Assembly: GCA_016709005.1 (NCBI GenBank)
Contig: JADJEU010000003.1
Span: 186,001 to 250,000 of the forward strand
Source of the DNA: Crocinitomicaceae bacterium
GTDB lineage: Bacteria > Bacteroidota > Bacteroidia > Flavobacteriales_D > Crocinitomicaceae
DNA: 64,000 nt
Direction: 5' to 3'
The notes beneath the pieces are model-generated. The model searched no databases. It was given only the letters and a program-made list of their open reading frames with translations, and was not told the DNA's origin. The translations under genes and the position numbers were made by a program. Numbering within the stretch: position 1 is the stretch's first letter; every line of letters starts with the position of its first letter. This document shows positions 8,319-16,135 of the stretch, piece after piece.

Positions 8319-8405
8319 AGCTGTAAAACCTAATCAAAATAAAGTTTTACAGCTTTTTTTGTAAATAGACTTGCGGATTTGAGGAAGGATTCGCGCGGGA
8401 GCGGG

Positions 8406-8605
8406 GCATCAAAACGTGACAAGTGAATTCGAAATAAAGGTCTAGTAAGACCGGATAGCTCCGAAGAAAATGTTAATCAATTAGAAAAAAAGTTAGTCGG
8501 AGATCATCCGGCCGCACTTGACCTTTATGAGAATTTGCGCCAGAGCGTTTTGTACGCCCTTGAATTTTTTTGCTTACTTTTTTGTTTCAAGACAAAAAAG
8601 TGAGA
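8406..8605 (+). repeat. ~200-nt structured repeat, copy R5 (type A)
   Basis: The clearest type A copy. Outer stem ATAAAGGTC (8434-8442)/GACCTTTAT (8520-8528) is perfect over 9 bp. Inner stem CCGGAT (8451-8456)/ATCCGG (8506-8511) plus CTCCG (8459-8463)/CGGAG (8498-8502). The alternative local hairpin GGTCT (8439-8443)/AGACC (8448-8452) reuses the same GGTC. The 3' hairpin CTTACTTTTTTGT...ACAAAAAAGTGAG closes the unit. It lies 22 nt from the right end of the IS1380 element. Confidence 0.87.
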
Positions 8606-8665
8606 AGCGTGAAAGGGAAACGAATGGGTGAAATTAGTGAAGTCGTTTTTCCGAAGAATGATTGA

Positions 8666-8814
8666 GCGTTAACCTCACGCGATTCCTCGGCTCTCGCCCG
8701 GATAAACCGGACTCGTTTCTTCGGAATGACGGTCCGCTGGGGGCGGTTTTCCTCCCCCTCGGTCCCCTCCGACAAGTCGGAGCAGGCGCTCCAGGAGGGG
8801 GAAGGCCAAGTGCC
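8666..8814 (+). repeat. Composite of GATTCCTCG repeat and GC-rich element
   Basis: 8666-8738 is a full copy of the GTTAACC...GATTCCTCG...TCGGAATGACGG family, with the middle CTCTCGCCCGGATAAACCGG that can fold (CCGG-AT-AAACCGG). It is followed by the CCCCTC...GGAGGGGGAAGGCCA element (8748-8814), the same order as at 3684-3836, so the two elements travel as a composite. Confidence 0.6.
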
Positions 8815-8819
8815 GATTT

Positions 8820-9143
8820 TTAAATCACTTTAATAATTCTAACTCTTTTTTGCGGCTTGTTTTTCAAACTCATCTTTATAATCACCAATGTGTTTTTCAC
8901 TTTCGGTGATTTTGATATTTGAATTCGAAAATTCCAGAAGCCAATGCAAACAAGTAAAATAGAAATACCAATAAAAACATATTGAATGATGGGGCCGTTG
9001 TTCAAGTCTAATAAATTGTTGATGGTTAAACCCGCCACTAAAAAATACATGGCCGTGCGTAAGAATGCTAAAAAGGTAGATTGATTTGCCAACACAGTTC
9101 GTTGCAAGGCTAACTTTTCTCTCAGAATTAAATCTTTATTCAT
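8820..9143 (-). CDS. DUF202 family membrane protein (3' frameshift likely)
   Basis: 107-aa YidH-type DUF202 protein. The hallmark LREKLALQRTVLANQSTFLAFLRT precedes two or three transmembrane helices (about 28-48, 54-75 and up to GFWNF). From residue ~73 the reading frame becomes atypical (basic, ending RVRIIKVI). The overlapping frame instead reads ITESEKHIGDYKDEFEKQ and stops at 8839-8841, a far more natural hydrophilic tail. I infer a one- or two-base error or mutation around 8935-8950. DUF202 function is unknown. Confidence 0.82.
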   Translation of the reverse strand: MNKDLILREKLALQRTVLANQSTFLAFLRTAMYFLVAGLTINNLLDLNNGPIIQYVFIGISILLVCIGFWNFRIQISKSPKVKNTLVIIKMSLKNKPQKRVRIIKVI

Positions 9144-9254
9144 CGTGTTTCAATTTTAGGATTTTGGTCAGCGGTTTTGATGTTTCTACGGTAGTGTTAA
9201 TTGATGAATTTTTTGGGTGAAGGATGAATGTTCTGTTTATGTAAAGGGAAACGA

Positions 9255-10322
9255 TTATTCTTTGTTTTTTTTCTTCAGGTTTTTATAATCCTTCACCATT
9301 TTTCCAAAGCTTTTTTCTTTTTTGCGTCGCTCAGCTACGGTTGATTCAAAATGCTTTTTTTCTCTTTCCATTTTCATATAATTCTCATACAAGGCTGCAT
9401 CTAAATTTCCTTCGTCCACTGCCTGAAGCACTGCGCATCCAATTTCAGAGGTATGCGTGCAATCCTTGAATTTGCAATTTTTGGAAAGATCAAAAATCAA
9501 ATCAAAAGTAGTTTCCAATCCTTGTGCAGCGTCAGCAACTCCAACTTCGCGCATGCCGGGATTATCAATCAAGATTCCTCCATTTTCCAGTACAATTAAT
9601 TCGCGATGACTGGTAACATGCCTGCCTTTATTTGTGCTGGAACTGATTGTATTTGTTTTCATCAGATTTCTTCCGGCGAGGTTATTCAACAGGCTGGATT
9701 TTCCAACTCCTGAAGAACCCAGAAAACAAAATGTCTTGCCCTTTTGAATCATTTTTTTCAAGTCTTCATAACCCGCTTGCGTCTCATTGCTGATTGTAAA
9801 AACAGGAATGTTTTTTATACGTTGACGAATGCGTGCAACAATATCATCTTTCAGATCATCTGTGATTAAATCTGTTTTGGTGAGTACAATGATCGGGTTG
9901 ACATTGGAAGAATAACAGATGGTTAAATAACGTTCAAGCCGGTTGATATTAAAATCTCTGTCAGCAGCTTGCACCAAAAGCGCGTAGTCAATGTTTGTAG
10001 CGATGATTTGGATTTCACCAAAGTGACCAACCGCTTGTCGTGAAATGGTTGAAAATCGTGGCAGTACTTTATGAATAATCGAAAAATCAGAATCGTAGAG
10101 TGTTATGGCAACCCAATCACCCACCGCCGGAAAATCCTCACGACCTTTTGCTGAGAATCGTAAATTACCAGTTATCTCTGCTTCGTAATCGCCATGCTCA
10201 GTTTTGACAATGTATCTTTCTTTATGCTCAGCAACTATTCTTCCAATATCAAAATCCTGAAGTTTGTTTTCACATCTGAAATTTTCAAGGGCATCGGTAT
10301 ATCCTAAATCTTCTAATTTCAT
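9255..10322 (-). CDS. rsgA: Ribosome small-subunit-dependent GTPase RsgA
   Basis: 355-aa circularly permuted GTPase that helps late maturation of the 30S ribosomal subunit. An N-terminal OB-fold (about 20-95) is followed by GTPase motifs in permuted order: G4 LTKTD, then G1 GSSGVGKSSLLN, G2 region TNKGRHVT, and G3 DNPGMRE. A C-terminal zinc finger is seen with C and H residues in CKFKDCTHTSEIGCAV. The C-terminus is basic. It lies 63 nt downstream of hemN on the same strand and may share its transcript. Confidence 0.96.
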   Translation of the reverse strand: MKLEDLGYTDALENFRCENKLQDFDIGRIVAEHKERYIVKTEHGDYEAEITGNLRFSAKGREDFPAVGDWVAITLYDSDFSIIHKVLPRFSTISRQAVGHFGEIQIIATNIDYALLVQAADRDFNINRLERYLTICYSSNVNPIIVLTKTDLITDDLKDDIVARIRQRIKNIPVFTISNETQAGYEDLKKMIQKGKTFCFLGSSGVGKSSLLNNLAGRNLMKTNTISSSTNKGRHVTSHRELIVLENGGILIDNPGMREVGVADAAQGLETTFDLIFDLSKNCKFKDCTHTSEIGCAVLQAVDEGNLDAALYENYMKMEREKKHFESTVAERRKKEKSFGKMVKDYKNLKKKNKE

Positions 10323-10385
10323 ATCTGTTTTTCATTTATCATGATACAGCTTTTGACAGATTGAGTGTAATTTACTGCCTTAAAA

Positions 10386-11750
10386 TCAAATCGTCATCGA
10401 AAAAATACGCGTAGTGGGTTTGTTGCGAATCAGCCTCAAATCAAAAGCCATACAAATATTGCGTACAAATGGTCTTGCTTTTTCAGGTACAGATAATCCA
10501 TTTTCAGTGAGTGAAACCAAACCATCTTGTTCCATTTCTTTTAATCGCTCCAAACATTCATTCAACTCTGGAAATTTCAAACGGTCTTCTTTCCAGCTTG
10601 TTTCAAAATGACACATGATGTTTAAAATATGCTCACGGATTATTAAATCTTCATCTGATAAAAGATGTCCCTTGAAAATTGGAATGATGCCTTGATTGAC
10701 CACATCCTGATATTCTTCTACCGTTTTTACATTTTGCGCAAAACTGTACCACGAATCAGAAATAGAACTCATGCCCAATCCAATCATCAACTTTGTTTTG
10801 CCCGCAGTATAGCCCATGAAATTGCGGTGAAGCGTTTTTTCTTTTACGGCTTTGTACATGGAATCCGTCTGCAAAGCAAAATGATCCATTCCAATTTCAA
10901 CATAACCTAAATCGCCCAGCATTTTTTTGCCGGTTTCGTAGAGAATTCTTTTTTCTACTTCTTTTGGCAAATCGTTTTCATCATACCCACGCTGACCAAC
11001 TCCTTTAATCCAGGGAACGTGCGCGTAACTGTAAAATGCAATGCGATCAGGTTTGAGTGATTTTGTTTTTTCAATCGTGTTGATGATACTTTCTTTGGTT
11101 TGAAAAGGTAAACCAAAAACCAAATCATGACTCACAGAAGTATATCCAATTTCACGGGATGCATCGGTTACTTCTTTCACCGTTTCAAAAGGCTGAATGC
11201 GATTGATTGTTTTTTGAACTTTCAAATCATAATCCTGTACGCCAAAACTATTTCGTCTAAAACCCAAATCAAACAAAGTCTGCAAGTGCTGACGATTGGT
11301 ATGATTCGGATGTGCTTCAAAACTGAATTCGTAATCAGGCGTTTTATCAGCCCGTTTTAAAATGCCTTCAATCAATTCACGCAAATGATCGGGACTGAAA
11401 AAAGTAGGAGTTCCTCCACCTAAGTGAAGCTCTCTGATTTTTGGTTTGGTTGGCAATAAATCACAGTACAAATCCCATTCTTTCAAAACGGTTTTCAGAT
11501 AAGGTTCTTCAACATCATGACGTTTGGTGATGCGTTTGTGACATCCGCAAAACGTGCAGAGATTTTCGCAAAAAGGTAAATGAATGTAAAGTGAAATTCC
11601 TTCTGTTTCATTGCTTTCATTAAAAGCACGTACAAAAGTTTTTTTCCAGTCTTCTAAAGAGATTCCTTTTTCATCCCAAAACGGAACGGTTGGATAACTC
11701 GTGTATCGCGGCCCTGGAATATTGTATTTTTGAATGAGTGAATCAGACAT
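10386..11750 (-). CDS. hemN: Oxygen-independent coproporphyrinogen III oxidase HemN
   Basis: 454-aa radical-SAM enzyme that decarboxylates coproporphyrinogen III to protoporphyrinogen IX without oxygen. The 4Fe-4S cluster motif is C61-x3-C65-x2-C68 with the HemN-specific extra C70 (CENLCTFCGC). LHLGGGTPTFF and the N-terminal IPGPRYTSYPTVPFW, typical of true HemN rather than HemW, are present. This is the anaerobic route to haem and fits the nearby cbb3 oxidase genes. It starts 2 nt from the queD stop codon, so it is translated from the same message. Confidence 0.96.
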   Translation of the reverse strand: MSDSLIQKYNIPGPRYTSYPTVPFWDEKGISLEDWKKTFVRAFNESNETEGISLYIHLPFCENLCTFCGCHKRITKRHDVEEPYLKTVLKEWDLYCDLLPTKPKIRELHLGGGTPTFFSPDHLRELIEGILKRADKTPDYEFSFEAHPNHTNRQHLQTLFDLGFRRNSFGVQDYDLKVQKTINRIQPFETVKEVTDASREIGYTSVSHDLVFGLPFQTKESIINTIEKTKSLKPDRIAFYSYAHVPWIKGVGQRGYDENDLPKEVEKRILYETGKKMLGDLGYVEIGMDHFALQTDSMYKAVKEKTLHRNFMGYTAGKTKLMIGLGMSSISDSWYSFAQNVKTVEEYQDVVNQGIIPIFKGHLLSDEDLIIREHILNIMCHFETSWKEDRLKFPELNECLERLKEMEQDGLVSLTENGLSVPEKARPFVRNICMAFDLRLIRNKPTTRIFSMTI

Positions 11751-11752
11751 GA

Positions 11753-12199
11753 TTAGTTGTTATCATCCGCATACCATTCGGCAAAGCTGGTGGCGGTTTC
11801 TTGCAAAACAGCGCGTTTCAGTTTTACGTTGGCAGGCAAATATTTTAAAAGACGGTTTACCATATCGGCTAACATGTTTTCACAGGTTGGCTGATAATCG
11901 CAAAGCATGATTTTCGAAAAACCATTTTCAACTTCAGCGTATTTTTTATGCGGCGTATTTCCGTTCACCAAAAGGCAATGGTCAAATACATCTACAATAT
12001 GCGTTTTTACAATGGCTTTCAAATCACTGAAGTCAATGATCATTCCGTATTTCACATCGTTTGGATCCTTGATCAGATCCCCCGAAATAGAAACGGTTAA
12101 TTTGTATGAATGTCCGTGAATGTCTTTGCACTTGCCATCATATCCCCAAAGGGCATGCGCCGTTTCAAAGTCAAATATTTTAGTAACCCTGAGGTTCAT
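11753..12199 (-). CDS. queD: 6-carboxy-tetrahydropterin synthase QueD
   Basis: 148-aa member of the PTPS/QueD fold, converting dihydroneopterin triphosphate to 6-carboxytetrahydropterin in queuosine and 7-deazaguanine synthesis. Zinc-binding histidines are seen in FETAHALWG and DIHGHSYKL, and the catalytic cysteine in GKCKDIHGH. MIIDFSDLK and VFDHCLLVN are also family motifs. The start at FDFETAHA minus 11 residues gives the normal length. It is first gene of a queD-hemN(-rsgA) unit, with a TAnnTTTG element 17 nt upstream. Confidence 0.94.
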   Translation of the reverse strand: MNLRVTKIFDFETAHALWGYDGKCKDIHGHSYKLTVSISGDLIKDPNDVKYGMIIDFSDLKAIVKTHIVDVFDHCLLVNGNTPHKKYAEVENGFSKIMLCDYQPTCENMLADMVNRLLKYLPANVKLKRAVLQETATSFAEWYADDNN

Positions 12200-12216
12200 T
12201 GCAGATTTATTTGATG

Positions 12217-12224
12217 CAAAGGTA
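12217..12224 (-). promoter_or_regulatory. TAnnTTTG -7 element for queD-hemN
   Basis: On the minus strand TACCTTTG lies 17-25 nt upstream of the queD ATG and matches the Bacteroidota -7 consensus. No convincing TTTG is found 19 nt further upstream, so confidence is moderate. Confidence 0.45.
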
Positions 12225-12423
12225 GTGAAATCTGGATATTTATGGGCTTGCGCAGGAGTTTTGAAGGTGAATAACGAATAGCGAACGGGGATTAACGAAT
12301 ATCGAAGTTAAAAATGCATTGATATTTAAGAGATTTTTGATCGACGACAAAACCTGAAAATGATAGGTCACGAGTGTAGAATGACGAGAGACGAATGTTG
12401 GAGTTTTCGAGATCTTCGACCGG

Positions 12424-12441
12424 GCATCAAAACGTGACAAT
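12424..12441 (+). repeat. Truncated head of the structured repeat (R6b)
   Basis: 18-nt head GCATCAAAACGTGACAA with the usual upstream leader (GTGTAGAATGACGAGAGACG...GAGATCTTCGACCGG). It is followed directly by a second leader and the complete copy R6. This is the same tandem head arrangement as at 439-520. Confidence 0.7.
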
Positions 12442-12503
12442 GAGAAGTGACAAATTTGGAATGTTGAGTGACGAACATTGAAGTTTACGAGCAGTTCGAC
12501 CGG

Positions 12504-12703
12504 GCATCAAAACGTGACAAGAAAATTCGAAGCAATTGCTTAGTGAGACCGGGAAGCTCCGTTGAATATAGTATTCAATTAAAACAAAAAGGTAGTCGGA
12601 GATCACCCGGCCGAACTTTGCTATTGCGAGAATATTCGCCGGAGCGTTTTGTAGCCTTGAATTTTTTTGCTTACTTTTTTGTTTCAAGACAAAAAAGTGA
12701 GAA
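12504..12703 (+). repeat. ~200-nt structured repeat, copy R6 (type B)
   Basis: A type B copy. The local arm is AAGCA-AT-TGCTT (one A-to-T change from R2 and R4, which lengthens the local hairpin). The distal GCTATTGC is kept, so the outer stem has one mismatch. Inner CCGGG/CCCGG and CTCCG/CGGAG stems are intact. It ends with ACTTTTTTGTTTCAAGAC and its complement. A GATTCCTCG-family repeat follows at 12766-12839. Confidence 0.85.
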
Positions 12704-12870
12704 AGTTGAAAGGGAGGCAAATGCGTGAAATTATGAGAGTGGTTTTTTCCCGCATTAACATCGAACGTTAACCTCACGCGATTCCTCGGCTCTCGCCCGG
12801 ATAAACCGGACTCGTTTCGTCGGAATGACGGTTCGCTGGTGTAGGTATGTTATTGCGTTAATGCAATTTT

Positions 12871-13440
12871 TTATTTCAACCGACTCTGATGCAAATCCAA
12901 CAAAAACTCATCAATCAAACTTTTTTCCACATGCATCATGGTCACAATTTTCCACCATGTTGGATTGCGGAAATCATCTGCAACCAAATGATATTTTTCT
13001 GCAATAGATTTTGGAATATGCGCAGCCTTCATCGTGACAATATTCATGGAAGGGTTTCGGTAATATTCAATTCCAAGCTGATCTAATGTATCACAGATAT
13101 GATCTGTGCGGTCAATTAAATTTTGCATCAGATATTTCCATCCGTCTGATCCGTGTGTCATCAAAATCATCCAGACAGCAATTGCATTAGCGCCCGAGCG
13201 GCTTCCGCACAAAGTAAAATCGGTTCCCTGAACATAGGATGCTTCTTCGGTTTGGGCGTATTCGATCAGATTTTTACGACAGAGAAATATTCCGGTTCCG
13301 TAAGGCGCCTGCAACATTTTATGACCGTCGATGGTGATGGAACTGATTTCAGGATTTTTTAAAAGATAATTCTGTTTTTTCAGATGTGAAGGGATAAATG
13401 AATCCACCAAAGGCGGCATCGACATGAACAAAATAATCAA
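12871..13440 (-). pseudogene. PLP-dependent decarboxylase (group II), C-terminal part
   Basis: C-terminal part of a pyridoxal-phosphate group II decarboxylase, separated from its N-terminal part by a frameshift. It carries the Schiff-base lysine in ITIDGHKMLQAPYG and the following FTLCGSRSGANAIAVW segment. The true contribution starts near 13357 (KNPEISS); the region before that in this frame is antisense filler. The end, up to LHQSRLK, appears complete. Together the halves would give about 410 aa, normal for a compact histidine/glutamate-type decarboxylase. Substrate is unknown. Confidence 0.82.
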
Positions 13441-14134
13441 GTTTACTTTTTTTGATAACGTCTAAAATTGGTGCTGGTTCGTCAACACTTCCAAACATGG
13501 TTGTTCCCATGCTCAAGTGTATAATGAGATACTTGACCCCTGTTGACTGAGCGGCCATCAATTTTAATAAGAGATCACTTTTATTCCATTCTCTTTTATC
13601 CGTAACAGCTACTGAAATAGCTTTTATGCCAAGCAGATTACATCCTTTGTAGGCAGAGTAGTGGACGTCTTCAGAAAAAACAAGTGCAATTTGATGCGGA
13701 CTTGCTTTGTGAACTTTCTGAAAATAATTCCTGTAAATCCATTGCGCCTGAATATTGGCTTCGGTGCCGCCGGAGGCTACATAGCCATCATACGATTTGG
13801 GATCTGCACCAAAAATTTCTTCAGCACAAATACGAATCAGGTCAATTTCCAATTCCTGTGTTCCGCTAAAATACGACTCGCCTTTTTGATAAGTATGACA
13901 TCCAATGTGATTTGGATTGTGAATGAGTACCGATAAAAATGCAGCATCTTTTAAAAACGGTGCGTCAAAATAAAATTGTTCCTGATCCAAATAAGTTGCC
14001 GGAATTCCTAAAATTTTTTCTTCGCGGTAATTCAGATTTTTTGAAAGCGCAGTGAATACTTTTTCTTGGACTTGTTTGTTGGGAAGCTTTGGCCAGAACA
14101 TGATTTTGTTTTTTGCAAAGTACGTTAAACGCAA
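13349..14134 (-). pseudogene. PLP-dependent decarboxylase (group II), N-terminal part
   Basis: N-terminal part of the same gene. It shows the substrate and cofactor-binding segments YFSGTQELEIDLI, GYVASGGTEANIQA and the cofactor Asp in VHVDAAFGGFIYPF. The frame terminates right after SFKKS because of a run of six A (minus strand; T6 at 13355-13360). Five A would continue as SFKNPEISSITIDGHK. A homopolymer miscount in the consensus is as likely as a true mutation. The first ATG (MRLTYFAK) or the later MFWPKLPN could be the start. Confidence 0.82.
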
Positions 14135-14244
14135 GCTGCTAATAAATGATGATTGTCAGTAATCGAGCGAAATTTCTTCGAATTTGAGATTACCGTGATT
14201 GTATGGAAGATTTAAATAGTAAATATCGAAGGTGAATTTTCTCG

Positions 14245-14445
14245 GCATCAAAACGTGACAAGTGAATACGAACGAAAGGTCTAGTAAGACCGGAAAGCTC
14301 CGAAGAAAAACGGTAATAAATTAAGACAAAGTCGCTGTCGGAGATCATCCGGCCGCACTTGACCTTTTGGAGTATTTACGCCGGAGCGTTTTGCAGCCTT
14401 GAATTTTTTTGCTTACTTTTTTGTTTCAAGACAAAAAAGTGAGAA
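14245..14445 (+). repeat. ~200-nt structured repeat, copy R7 (type A)
   Basis: A type A copy, the last one in the window. Head GCATCAAAACGTGACAAG, GGTCT-AGTA-AGACC local hairpin, inner stem CCGGAA..CTCCG/CGGAG..ATCCGG (one weakened pair), outer stem GAAAGGTC/GACCTTTT, and 3' poly-T/poly-A hairpin ending AAAAAAGTGAG. It lies between the decarboxylase gene and the FKBP gene. Confidence 0.83.
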
Positions 14446-14529
14446 GCTTGAATTGGAAGAATAATCTTCAAAATTGTGATGAATTGTTGAAGGCTTTTCC
14501 GTTCGTGCATCTTCTCCTAATATGAACAG

Positions 14530-14550
14530 ATCCTGAATCAAGTTCAGGAT
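14530..14550. repeat. Short palindromic repeat ATCCTGAATC/GTTCAGGAT
   Basis: A 21-nt palindrome identical to that at 813-833, again followed by GACGGCTCGCT, which is also the tail of the GATTCCTCG family. This suggests the short palindrome and that family share a 3' module. Confidence 0.55.
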
Positions 14551-14619
14551 GACGGCTCGCTTCGATAGGTTTTTTCATTTCAATCCAAATCATCGAAGAT
14601 TACGAAATCCACAACAAAA

Positions 14620-14652
14620 AAAAATCTCCCACTGAAACAGCAGGAGATTTTC
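14620..14652 (-). terminator. Rho-independent terminator of the FKBP gene
   Basis: AAATCTCC (14622-14629) pairs with GGAGATTT (14643-14650). On the minus strand the stem is followed by a T-rich tract (TTTTTTTTTGTTG), about 22 nt after the stop codon of the peptidyl-prolyl isomerase gene. Confidence 0.8.
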
Positions 14653-14673
14653 TAAAAAAAGTTTTGTTTTGAA

Positions 14674-15180
14674 TTACATTACTGGTGCAGCAGCAGATGG
14701 CGCCCAATCAACCAATTCAATTTCGAACATCAGGATTGAGTTAGCAGGAATATCTCCAACTTCAGCATCTCCGTATCCATATTCAGAAGGAATAACCAAT
14801 TTACCTTTGCCACCTTTTCCAAACATTGGAATACCAATTTGCCATCCTTCAATCAGGTTAGCCAAAGGGAAAGTAGCAGGCTCTTCCATTGTTCCGTCAA
14901 ATTGTGTTCCGTCTAAAAGATATCCTTGATAGAAAATGGTAACGTCATCAGATAGTGTTGGACGCTCATCACCTGTTCCAAGTGTGTCTGTCACAATATA
15001 AATACCTGATTCGTGACGATCAGCAGTCCATCCTTTTTCAGTCAGGTAATTTTCAATTTGTTCGTCAACACTAAGTTCTACTACTTTTTGTTCAACAGGT
15101 GTCGTTGTAGTTGTGGTTTCTGTTTCTCCACCGCAAGCCAGAAGCAAAGCAGCCGGCGCAAGCATGAATAATTTTTTCAT
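14674..15180 (-). CDS. FKBP-type peptidyl-prolyl cis-trans isomerase lipoprotein
   Basis: 168-aa exported protein. Residues 1-16 form a lipoprotein signal peptide with lipobox LLAC (C16), followed by a Thr-rich linker. The FKBP domain (about 75-165) shows DDVTIFYQGYLLDGTQFD, LIEGWQIGIPMFGKGGKG and IPSEYGYG, the canonical active-site segments. It should catalyse proline isomerisation for exported proteins at the periplasmic face of a membrane. It is monocistronic with its own terminator. Confidence 0.93.
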   Translation of the reverse strand: MKKLFMLAPAALLLACGGETETTTTTTPVEQKVVELSVDEQIENYLTEKGWTADRHESGIYIVTDTLGTGDERPTLSDDVTIFYQGYLLDGTQFDGTMEEPATFPLANLIEGWQIGIPMFGKGGKGKLVIPSEYGYGDAEVGDIPANSILMFEIELVDWAPSAAAPVM

Positions 15181-15197
15181 TTTGTTTTGTTATTAAA

Positions 15198-16115
15198 TTA
15201 GAATCTGAAATTTTTCAGTTTATCGGGTGCTAAGATAGTAATATTTGAGCCTTTGATGTTGATATAGCCATCTGCTTTAAATTCAGAAAGTGTTCTGATC
15301 ACGGATTCAGTGGCTGTTCCAACAATGGCTGCCAGATCATCGCGTGAAATACTCATGGAGAAATTGGGCTCATTGGCCGTATTGTACTTTTCACTTAATT
15401 TCAAAAGTGAATCAGCCACACGTTTTCTGACTGTATCGTAGGCCAGGTTTAAAAGCTCTGTTTGTTTTTCAGCCATCGATCCGGCCAGCATCTTGATGAA
15501 TTTGGTAGATACTTCTTTGGATGAATAAAGCAATTTCAAAAAATCTTCACGCGGAATCAATGTAAGTTCTGAATTTTCAAGGGCAGATGCTGTCTCCGTA
15601 TAATTGGAATCTTTAATCATTTCCATGTATCCAAAAAAGTCGCCGTCTGAATAAAGTCCGGTAATAAAATCTTTTCCATCCTTGTTCATTTTGGAGGTTT
15701 TGATTTTACCAGAATTCACGAAGTATAAAAAGTTTGGATAATCGTCTTCAAAAAATACCGTGTCCTTTTTGTTGAATTTTTTAGAGCGTTTTTCGTGTGT
15801 GAGTTTGTCTAAACTTTCTGATCCGGTCAGCGAATCAAAGAAATCGTTCAAGCCTTTAGGCGTGGCCACAAAATCGCCGGCAAATTGCTCGATGCGTTTT
15901 AATCTTTTTTCAATAGCGTCAAGTAGTTCCGTATCTTCAAAAGGTTTGGTGAGATAATCATCAGCACCCATATTCATTCCTTTTCTGAAATCATCTTTTT
16001 CTGATTTTGCAGTCAAAAAGATAAATGGAATAGAAGCAGTTTCTGGATTTTTGCTCACCATATAAAGTACGCCGTAACCATCCAGTTCGGGCATCATGAT
16101 ATCGCAAAGAATCAA
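15198..16115 (-). CDS. Response regulator with Crp/Fnr-type output, 5'-truncated
   Basis: 305-aa frame opening at a TTG in the middle of a receiver domain. The phospho-acceptor Asp survives in LILCDIMMPELDGYG, and LTAKSEKDDF and DDYLTKPF follow, but the first ~45 receiver residues with the acidic pocket are missing. Next comes a cyclic-nucleotide-binding-type domain (about 105-215) and a Crp-type winged helix (RDDLAAIVGTATESVIRTLSE, the recognition helix). In-frame sequence continues upstream to about 16160 (GKKGVELIKSEKPD) and then fuses to the kinase gene. Such RR-Crp proteins fit control of cbb3 genes. As it stands it has no normal start and may be inactive, or the consensus lost ~250 bp. 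Confidence 0.8.
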   Translation of the reverse strand: MILCDIMMPELDGYGVLYMVSKNPETASIPFIFLTAKSEKDDFRKGMNMGADDYLTKPFEDTELLDAIEKRLKRIEQFAGDFVATPKGLNDFFDSLTGSESLDKLTHEKRSKKFNKKDTVFFEDDYPNFLYFVNSGKIKTSKMNKDGKDFITGLYSDGDFFGYMEMIKDSNYTETASALENSELTLIPREDFLKLLYSSKEVSTKFIKMLAGSMAEKQTELLNLAYDTVRKRVADSLLKLSEKYNTANEPNFSMSISRDDLAAIVGTATESVIRTLSEFKADGYINIKGSNITILAPDKLKNFRF

Positions 16116-16135
16116 ATCAGGCTTTTCACTTTTAA

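Larger units (their letters stand above)
6792..8384 (-). mobile_element. IS1380-family insertion sequence
   Basis: Ends are exact 17-bp inverted repeats: CCTCAAATCCGCAAGTC (6792-6808) and GACTTGCGGATTTGAGG (8368-8384). Both sides are flanked by AAGGAT (6786-6791 and 8385-8390), the target duplication. The total of 1593 bp fits the family, and the single transposase gene fills it but is split by one frameshift near 7325-7335. Removing the element restores CGCGAA-AGGA-TTCGCG, so it inserted into the loop of a palindrome upstream of repeat copy R5. The intact ends and target duplication suggest recent insertion. Confidence 0.93.

Noticed and set aside
128..14445. CRISPR array
   Set aside because: Repeats are ~200 nt, unequally spaced by kilobases, without regular spacers or cas genes.
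128..14445. Retron or group II intron remnant for the structured repeat
   Set aside because: No reverse transcriptase is near and no intron domain V/VI-like hairpin was recognised; the fold differs from the msr-msd layout I know.
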